Below are positions 6,791-11,871 of a stretch of 12,954 nucleotides of DNA, in pieces; position 1 is the first letter of the stretch; every line of letters starts with the position of its first letter. The stretch comes from LMEP-6097 sp049314535 (GTDB lineage: Bacteria; Cyanobacteriota; Vampirovibrionia; LMEP-6097): assembly GCA_049314535.1 (NCBI GenBank), contig JBMOEX010000063.1, forward strand, positions 1-12,954, given 5' to 3'. The position numbers and the translations under genes were made by a program. The notes below the pieces were generated by a model. The model saw only the letters and a list, made by a program, of their open reading frames with translations. It had not been told where the DNA came from and made no database searches.

Positions 6791-7606
6791 CTAACAATAA
6801 GAATTATTTATAAGCTCACCAAGCCCACCAAGCCCAGGAACTATATACTGAATATCAGTAAGCCCACTTTCTTCATCTAAAAATTCACCTGGAATAGCAG
6901 CTTTAGCCTTATCCGAAGAAGCCCCTCTATCCACTCTAAAAGCATAAACAACGAGATCTGGAGCTTCTGCCTTCATCTTTTTAATAAACTCTGGGCTAAC
7001 AACAAGATGCAGACTGATGAGCTTGCGAGCCTTAGCCTCTCGTTTATAAAAATTAATCGCTTCTAAAAGTGAACTGCCTGTAGCCCCCATCGGATCAGGG
7101 AAAAGCACTATAGCATCTTCCACAGAACCACCAACTTTATTACCACTAAAATCCACACCGATTACTTTCCCCTCAGCATCGGTTTTACGAGCCATATACA
7201 TATGGTCTTGTCTAACAAGATCGGGATTAAGAATAAAATTACAAGCATCAAAACATATTTGACTAGGTAAAGAACCAGCCCTTGCGATATTAACAGAGAC
7301 TAATTTCGTATCTGGATCTATAACAGTTCCCTCCCACTCCCCCAAAGGACTTAAGGCTGCCATTCGAGTCTTCACTTTCGTTTTTATAGTCGGGAATTCA
7401 CGCGCGACAACATAACGCACTAACTGATAATACAGTTCTGAAACTATCTGATTAAACTCTGGCTGTTTACACTCTGCCTGAGAGAGCCAAGTTAGACGTG
7501 AGCGAGAATAAACATCATCAACTATATGAAAAGCTTCACCATAATGGTGCAGTAATTCCATAGAAGAATTTAAAGCATTGTGATGAACAAGCACAGGGCT
7601 AGTCAA
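6791..7606 (-). CDS. upp: Uracil phosphoribosyltransferase, divergent long form
   Basis: UPRT makes UMP from uracil and PRPP for pyrimidine salvage. The PRPP-binding loop is VLFPDPMGATGSSL (167-180). IARAG (107-111) stands where Upp has the PILRAG strand, and the uracil-binding segment is TDIQYIVPGLGGLGE (250-264). At 271 residues it is about 60 longer than classical Upp (about 209). The excess is an N-terminal extension of some 60 residues plus short insertions, near 140-162 and 230-248. The usual GDAGD after YIVPGLG is replaced by GGLGE, so the base-contact end is divergent and activity on uracil is likely but not certain. Start: TTG at 7606, the first possible start after an in-frame TGA, with AAGGAG 6 nt upstream; GTG at residue 5 is too far from that site. 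It overlaps the upstream winged-helix gene by 8 bp, so the two are translationally coupled. Confidence 0.9.
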   Translation of the reverse strand: MTSPVLVHHNALNSSMELLHHYGEAFHIVDDVYSRSRLTWLSQAECKQPEFNQIVSELYYQLVRYVVAREFPTIKTKVKTRMAALSPLGEWEGTVIDPDTKLVSVNIARAGSLPSQICFDACNFILNPDLVRQDHMYMARKTDAEGKVIGVDFSGNKVGGSVEDAIVLFPDPMGATGSSLLEAINFYKREAKARKLISLHLVVSPEFIKKMKAEAPDLVVYAFRVDRGASSDKAKAAIPGEFLDEESGLTDIQYIVPGLGGLGELINNSYC

Positions 7607-7898
7607 TCACAGCTCCTTCAGTACGTAACCAATCTTCAAAAGCAATAATATCAGGGATATATAAATCACCACTATCATCATTAACGATAAAGCCTTTAGT
7701 TCTCATACGATCAAAGCTTTTAGAAACCTGTTTCGCGTTAACTTCCGCCATTTTAGAAATCTTTTTAGTACTTAAAAGAGGGACCTTAGTACCTTTTTTA
7801 GTAACCACACCTTTCTGTATTACGTCTAAATAAAGTGCAAGTGCTACCCGTGCTTCTTCGCTCAAATCAATTACTGCATTATCAATAGTTTCAGACAT
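7599..7898 (-). CDS. Small winged helix-turn-helix protein encoded with upp
   Basis: This 99-residue protein (from ATG 7898) looks like a stand-alone winged-helix DNA-binding domain. LSTKKISKMAEVNAKQVSKS fits a helix-turn-helix with the recognition helix at AKQVSKSFDRMRTKG, followed by a wing (FIVNDDSGDLYIPDI) resembling the C-terminal domain of Crp/Fnr proteins. No ligand-binding domain is attached. A longer reading from a TTG at 7922 would add eight residues, but the ATG gives a sensible N-terminus (MSETIDNAVIDL). A TGC-TATCAT extended -10 lies 9 nt before that ATG, which argues against the longer form. There is no Shine-Dalgarno. Its stop codon overlaps the upp start, so it is probably co-translated and may regulate pyrimidine salvage or use the UPRT as a sensor; this is inference from context. 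It could instead act elsewhere in the genome. Confidence 0.82.
   Translation of the reverse strand: MSETIDNAVIDLSEEARVALALYLDVIQKGVVTKKGTKVPLLSTKKISKMAEVNAKQVSKSFDRMRTKGFIVNDDSGDLYIPDIIAFEDWLRTEGAVID
7613..7618 (-). promoter_or_regulatory. Ribosome binding site that fixes the upp TTG start
   Basis: AAGGAG on the minus strand lies inside the last codons of the winged-helix gene and 6 nt before TTG 7606. That spacing supports TTG over the downstream GTG (7594), which would be 18 nt away, and indicates coupling of the two genes. Confidence 0.7.
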
Positions 7899-7905
7899 TT
7901 TGGGA

Positions 7906-8025
7906 CTATGATAGCACAGCAAATAGCTGATTGCTCAATTTCTTGACGAGACCGCTGCACAACTCCATTTTCTGCGTTTTCGTCGTCCTCATGATCCTCA
8001 TGTACCCGAAGTACACTGCGGTCAT
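7906..8025 (-). CDS. Doubtful 39-residue ORF arising within the palindromic element
   Basis: On the minus strand an ATG at 8025, preceded by AGGAGG with 4-nt spacing, opens a 40-codon frame that ends at TAG 7906-7908, 7 bp before the winged-helix ATG. It starts inside the palindrome and runs through its left arm into unique sequence. The product is basic and Met/Thr/Lys-rich at the N-terminus with no recognisable domain. It probably reflects a fortuitous frame in a repeat, but the ribosome site and its closeness to the next gene leave open a coupled leader peptide. Confidence 0.2.
   Translation of the reverse strand: MTAVYFGYMRIMRTTKTQKMELCSGLVKKLSNQLFAVLS
7908..7938 (-). promoter_or_regulatory. 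Candidate promoter of the winged-helix/upp operon
   Basis: On the minus strand TATCAT (complement of 7908-7913) is preceded by TGC, an extended -10. TTGAGC (complement of 7933-7938) lies 19 bp further upstream, a longer than ideal spacer that an extended -10 can tolerate. The -10 ends 9 nt before ATG 7898, implying a leaderless or nearly leaderless transcript. The palindromic element begins 10 bp upstream of the -35. Confidence 0.42.
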
Positions 8026-8068
8026 TCGTCCTCCTCAGTCTTGAAACTGCGCGTTGTGCAGCGGTCTC
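7948..8068. repeat. 121-bp palindromic element with 16-bp perfect inverted ends
   Basis: GAGACCGCTGCACAAC at 7948-7963 is exactly reverse-complementary to 8053-8068, so the element has 16/16 terminal inverted repeats around an 89-nt interior. The interior carries a smaller hairpin, TGTAC-CCGAA-GTACA (8001-8015), and a short direct repeat CCTCATGATCCTCATG (7987-8002). CTGCG recurs inside the element at 7972, 8016 and 8047. By hand count it is about 54% G+C, clearly richer than the AT-rich flanks. The inner stem is too short and there is no T-run, so it is not a classical intrinsic terminator. No target-site duplication is evident. It lies between the bamA stop and the winged-helix/upp promoter. 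This architecture fits a dispersed extragenic palindrome or a miniature transposon-like element; copy number elsewhere cannot be seen here. Confidence 0.85.
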
Positions 8069-8071
8069 TTA

Positions 8072-8096
8072 GCCGCACAACTCCATTTTCTGCGTT
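8072..8096. repeat. Truncated second copy of the palindrome's left end, next to the bamA stop
   Basis: These 25 bp match 7954-7978, the left end of the element, at 24 of 25 positions in the same orientation, with 22 consecutive identities at 8075-8096. The homology stops 3 bp from the bamA stop codon (8100-8102). GCACAAC (8075-8081) can also pair with GTTGTGC (8053-8059), extended by two more pairs across one mismatch, giving a compact hairpin with a 9-nt loop. That hairpin competes with the long 16-bp pairing of the main element. Confidence 0.7.
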
Positions 8097-8099
8097 ACC

Positions 8100-10052
8100 T
8101 TAAAACATATCAGCTGGGCCAAAGTTAAACATAAAGAATCTCGACTGAGTTAAAGCTTTAACTAAAGGGAAACCAACATCAACTCTTACTCTACCGACAA
8201 AAGGCAAGGCAACCCGAACTCCAAAACCTACTGCACAAGCACGACTGAGCCTCTCTGTAATCTTATTAAAAGTCACCTGACCACTCGCTAAACCTGCATC
8301 GGTAAACACTGCAAAATCAACTTTCCTGAATATCTTAATATTTTTCAAAGGAGGCACTATATTATAGATAGGTGTTCTAGCCTCTATAGTGGTAAGTGCA
8401 ATAGTATTACCAAAACCAAGCTGAGAAAGAGTTCTATATCCTCTAACTCCACCTATGCCACCTAAGCGATAAAGATCGAAGCGTGGAATACTGCCAAATA
8501 ATTCATGACCCACTCTTGCATTTACAAGTAAGCTACTGTCTTTTACAAGAGGGATATAACGTGAAACATTCGCCCTGAGCTTCGTATAAGAAGTAACTTC
8601 AGAAAAACCTAAAACTGGTTCAAGAGTAGCGTTAAATTTCCAACCATCACGAGGATTAATACGAGAATCTAATTCTTGGTAAGAATAAGAACCCCTGAAA
8701 TTCCAGAAACTACCTGATATTAGCTGCTGCTGGCGAATAAGGCGAGCTGTTTTAAGAGCATTTTTTCTGCTGATACCCTCTTCTTTAATCAAGTTTTCAA
8801 CTAAATTTGGAATATATTTTTTATCATCAATCCCCTTTAAATCAATAACGTTAAAACCAGTACTCGCAGATAAATCATGTTCGCCCTCTGCCCCATAAAA
8901 TCTTGACAGCCCTAATCCCGCACCATAAGAGAGCTGCTCTGCAAAATCAACTTGAAAACTATTACCCTGAGTATAATTCGCATAAGCTTTAAGGGTATTT
9001 TCAGTTCTCATAAAATATGGAATAGAGTAATTAGCTGCAATTCTCGTCTGAGTACCCTGTCTAAAGAAATCTGTATCATTGAATGACGCATTAGAACCAA
9101 TACCCGTACCAAAAGTAGCATTGATGTCAAAATTTTGACCATCGCCATTAATATTACCCACCTTCACTGAAGCATTTCCAAATACACCAGAACCTGAATT
9201 CAGACCACCGCCCATGCCAAGCTTAGTATTACGGTTTTCTTCTAACAGAACTTTTAATTTATATTTTTCACTGCCTTCTACAGCTTCAATTTCTCTTTGA
9301 ACATTTTTAAAATAACCAGTCCCCTTAATGCGACGGAAATCTTTCATGAATTTCTTTTCGTTATAAGGCTCACCAGGTTTAGTTCTAGCGACCAGCCTTC
9401 TTAAATATGTTTCTTTAGTTTTACGGTTGCCTTCAAAGACGATATCCGAGAGTTCACCCTCTGCGACATAAACACTTAAGATTCCCTCCTGTTCATTCCA
9501 TTTAACGTCTACGACTCTAGCTAGCACAAAGCCTTCAGTAGCATACTTCTCTTCAATTTCACGCAATTTCTGAGAAGTTACCACCACACTCTGAGGTCTT
9601 CCTAAAAGATCTTTTAGAATGGCGTAAACATCAACGGTTACAGCCTCCGATTCATTACCGTAGACATAAATGTCTTTGACCATAGGATTTTCTTTTAGAA
9701 AATAATTTATTTCAACTCCATCTTTAACTACTACAGGTAAAGCTTCAATAGAGGATTTAACGAAATAACCAGTCTTATAAAGTGCTTCAAGGTCAGCTAC
9801 TATATTCTCTCGAATGAAATCATTACCAGATCTTGATTTTATTAACTCCAATATTTCAGCTTCTGGTATAAGGCGATTACCTTCAATACTTAGCTTCATT
9901 ATTTTAGGAGTAGCCGAAGCGGTTTCCACAAAGCCCTCCGCCTGAGCAGGTAATAAAAACAATAAACCAAAAATCAAGTATGAAAATGATAGAAGGAGGC
10001 AGTAATGGCGAATCGCACTGAAAGATTTATTATTTTTGCGAGCAGTCTGCAT
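8100..10052 (-). CDS. bamA: Outer-membrane protein assembly factor, Omp85/BamA family, three POTRA domains
   Basis: Omp85/BamA folds and inserts beta-barrel proteins into the outer membrane. Residues 1-38 form a signal peptide with a hydrophobic stretch and PAQA cleavage site. Three POTRA domains follow: about 50-121, 123-199 (VKDIYVYGN start) and 201-272 (SDIVFEGNRKTK start), the last closing with GYFKNV. The 16-stranded barrel spans about 276-650. It has the NPRDGWKF strand (466-473), the GGIGGVRGY loop-6 signature (531-539) and a C-terminal Phe as the beta-signal. BamA of proteobacteria has five POTRAs; three is the cyanobacterial/plastid number. A charged, apparently helical segment (about 408-445) interrupts the barrel between strands and is unusual. 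There is no Shine-Dalgarno; TAATAC lies 8 nt before the ATG. It is transcribed alone, divergent from leuA, with the palindromic element just beyond its stop codon. A TamA-like paralogue is possible, but the motifs favour BamA. Confidence 0.93.
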   Translation of the reverse strand: MQTARKNNKSFSAIRHYCLLLSFSYLIFGLLFLLPAQAEGFVETASATPKIMKLSIEGNRLIPEAEILELIKSRSGNDFIRENIVADLEALYKTGYFVKSSIEALPVVVKDGVEINYFLKENPMVKDIYVYGNESEAVTVDVYAILKDLLGRPQSVVVTSQKLREIEEKYATEGFVLARVVDVKWNEQEGILSVYVAEGELSDIVFEGNRKTKETYLRRLVARTKPGEPYNEKKFMKDFRRIKGTGYFKNVQREIEAVEGSEKYKLKVLLEENRNTKLGMGGGLNSGSGVFGNASVKVGNINGDGQNFDINATFGTGIGSNASFNDTDFFRQGTQTRIAANYSIPYFMRTENTLKAYANYTQGNSFQVDFAEQLSYGAGLGLSRFYGAEGEHDLSASTGFNVIDLKGIDDKKYIPNLVENLIKEEGISRKNALKTARLIRQQQLISGSFWNFRGSYSYQELDSRINPRDGWKFNATLEPVLGFSEVTSYTKLRANVSRYIPLVKDSSLLVNARVGHELFGSIPRFDLYRLGGIGGVRGYRTLSQLGFGNTIALTTIEARTPIYNIVPPLKNIKIFRKVDFAVFTDAGLASGQVTFNKITERLSRACAVGFGVRVALPFVGRVRVDVGFPLVKALTQSRFFMFNFGPADMF

Positions 10053-10060
10053 GAAATTTA

Positions 10061-10088
10061 GTATTAATAAGCTGCAAGTTTTTTACAA
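10061..10088 (-). promoter_or_regulatory. Weak candidate promoter for bamA
   Basis: TTGTAA (complement of 10083-10088) and TAATAC (complement of 10061-10066) are 16 bp apart on the minus strand, and the -10 ends 8 nt before the ATG. The hexamer match is poor; position is the main support. Confidence 0.22.
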
Positions 10089-10110
10089 CTCCCTTAATCA
10101 TAATCAAGAA

Positions 10111-10142
10111 TTGAAGAAATAGCAGAGGAAAAATTGTATCAT
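10111..10142 (+). promoter_or_regulatory. Candidate leuA promoter
   Basis: TATCAT (10137-10142) ends 8 nt before the leuA ATG, and TTGAAG (10111-10116) is the best -35-like hexamer, with a long 20-bp spacer. No Shine-Dalgarno is present at the right distance. The same TATCAT hexamer precedes the winged-helix/upp operon at nearly the same distance from its start. No leucine-rich leader peptide or T-box-like leader was seen, and the leader would be essentially absent. Confidence 0.35.
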
Positions 10143-10150
10143 TATGGAAA

Positions 10151-11758
10151 ATGTCAGATAACGCAATAAAAAAGAAGATAGACATATTCGACACCACTTT
10201 AAGAGATGGTGAACAATCACCAGGTGCTTCTATGAATCAAGAGGAAAAACTGGAAATAGCGAAACAGCTAGCCCAGCTCAACGTCGATGTTATCGAAGCT
10301 GGTTTTCCAGTATCTAGTCAAGGTGATTTCGATTCAGTCTATGCTATCGCAGAACAGGTACAGGGACCAACCATCTGTGCTTTAGCTAGAGCCTTAGAAA
10401 AAGATATAGAAGCAGCTGCTAAAGCATTAGCCCCAGCCAAGAAAAAAAGGATTCATACTTTTATCGCCACCTCTCCTATTCACATGGAATTTAAGCTGAA
10501 AATGAATCCAGAACAGGTTTTAGAAAAAGCTGCTGCGATGATTAAATATGCAAGAAAATTAGTAGACGAAGTAGAATTTTCAGCAGAAGACGCATGTCGA
10601 AGTGAAAAAGATTTTTTATTTAAAATCATAGAAACAGCTATAGATGCTGGTGCAAGCATTATTAACATCCCAGATACAGTCGGGTACACTACTCCAGAAG
10701 AATTCGGAGCTTTAATCGCAGACATTAAAGCAAATGTACCTAATATATCTAAAGCTAAAATATCTGTTCACTGCCATAACGACTTAGGCTTAGCTGTCGC
10801 TAACAGCTTGGCTGCCGTGAAGAATGGTGCAGAGCAAGTGGAATGCACTATAAATGGTATCGGCGAAAGAGCCGGGAATGCGAGTTTAGAAGAGATAGTC
10901 ATGATACTTAAGACTAGAAGCGAGTTTGGTTATTATACTGACGTTGCGACACCACAGATTATCCGCAGCAGTAAGCTTGTCAGTAGTATCACTGGAATTA
11001 TGGTTCAGCCGAATAAAGCCATAGTAGGTTCTAATGCTTTCGCTCATGAATCTGGCATACACCAAGATGGCATGCTTAAAAATAAAAAGACTTATGAAAT
11101 TATCGACTTAGGCGATATCGGTCTAAAAAGCACACAGTTACCACTAGGCCCACGTTCTGGCAAACACGCTATCAAGAGCAGATTAGAGCAATTAGGTTTT
11201 AAAACTATAGAGGGTGATGATTTACAGAAAATCTATGAACGATTCATCAGACTGGCTGACAAGAAAAAACGTGTCGATGACAGAGATTTAATTAGCTTAG
11301 CGACTGATTTATCTATTACCATGAAGGATTCCCAGAACACCTTTAATCTATTACATGTTCAAGTTACCTGCGGTACTTCGGGCTTGCCTACAGCGAGTAT
11401 CTGCCTCCAAGATCAACGCGATAAAACAAATATCCTCAAAGGAGCAGCTCTAGGAACTGGTCCTGTAGATGCAGCTTGTAAATGTATTCGTGAGCTTACT
11501 AAGGCTAACTGTACGCTTACTGAATTCAGCATTAAAGCCGTTACTGAAGGTATAGACTCACTAGGTGAAGTTACCATCAGGATTATGGATAATGATTCAG
11601 GTCAGTTATTTACAGGACATTCAGCTAAGACAGATATTTTAGTTGCTTCAGCTCATGCTTATGTAGACGCGGTGAATAAATATTTTGCGAAAAAAGGTGA
11701 TATGAAGTTTAATCCACAGACTTCTAATGAAACTGAAGACGAGAAGGCTGTTATTTAA
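10151..11758 (+). CDS. leuA: 2-isopropylmalate synthase
   Basis: LeuA condenses acetyl-CoA with 2-oxoisovalerate to 2-isopropylmalate, the committed step of leucine synthesis. The TIM-barrel opens with FDTTLRDGEQSPGASM (13-28), supplying the catalytic Arg18 and metal ligand Asp19. The other metal ligands are His207 and His209 in SVHCHNDLG and Asn243 in NGIGERAGN (235-243). VEFSAEDACRS (141-151), NIPDTVGYTTP (172-182) and FAHESGIHQDG (297-307) are family blocks. The C-terminal regulatory domain (about 395-515), which binds leucine in feedback-controlled enzymes, is complete, including GTGPVDAACKCI (435-446) and EGIDSLGEV (466-474). At 535 residues the length is normal for the long LeuA form of Cyanobacteria and relatives. 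ATG 10151 is chosen because the barrel begins a few residues later; an upstream ATG at 10144 is out of frame. No other leu gene is adjacent. It is divergent from bamA. Confidence 0.97.
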   Translation: MSDNAIKKKIDIFDTTLRDGEQSPGASMNQEEKLEIAKQLAQLNVDVIEAGFPVSSQGDFDSVYAIAEQVQGPTICALARALEKDIEAAAKALAPAKKKRIHTFIATSPIHMEFKLKMNPEQVLEKAAAMIKYARKLVDEVEFSAEDACRSEKDFLFKIIETAIDAGASIINIPDTVGYTTPEEFGALIADIKANVPNISKAKISVHCHNDLGLAVANSLAAVKNGAEQVECTINGIGERAGNASLEEIVMILKTRSEFGYYTDVATPQIIRSSKLVSSITGIMVQPNKAIVGSNAFAHESGIHQDGMLKNKKTYEIIDLGDIGLKSTQLPLGPRSGKHAIKSRLEQLGFKTIEGDDLQKIYERFIRLADKKKRVDDRDLISLATDLSITMKDSQNTFNLLHVQVTCGTSGLPTASICLQDQRDKTNILKGAALGTGPVDAACKCIRELTKANCTLTEFSIKAVTEGIDSLGEVTIRIMDNDSGQLFTGHSAKTDILVASAHAYVDAVNKYFAKKGDMKFNPQTSNETEDEKAVI

Positions 11759-11856
11759 AAGAACTTTTAGTCAAATATTCAATCTTGAAATACCTATTTA
11801 AGACTCTGTTAAGGGATTTCTTGTCAATTATGGGGTTTTTAAAACTATTTATTCTT

Positions 11857-11864
11857 GAGAGGAG
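11857..11864 (+). promoter_or_regulatory. Strong Shine-Dalgarno of the right-edge gene
   Basis: GAGAGGAG ends 7 nt before ATG 11872. It fixes the start of a gene that has no homology to guide the choice. The interval 11759-11871 after leuA holds no convincing terminator or sigma-70 promoter, so read-through from leuA or an unrecognised promoter is possible. Confidence 0.7.
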
Positions 11865-11871
11865 AACAATT

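Noticed and set aside
7948..8068. The palindrome as an intrinsic terminator of bamA or as a CRISPR unit
   Set aside because: There is no T-run after the stem and the loop is 89 nt, so it is not a classical terminator; only one full copy and one fragment are present, not regularly spaced repeats.
10144..10161. Upstream ATG with a 5-codon frame overlapping the leuA start
   Set aside because: It lies only 1 nt after the predicted -10 and would probably not be transcribed; no ribosome site.
10480..10725. 81-codon minus-strand frame within leuA
   Set aside because: It is antisense to a strongly conserved part of the LeuA barrel; a shadow frame.
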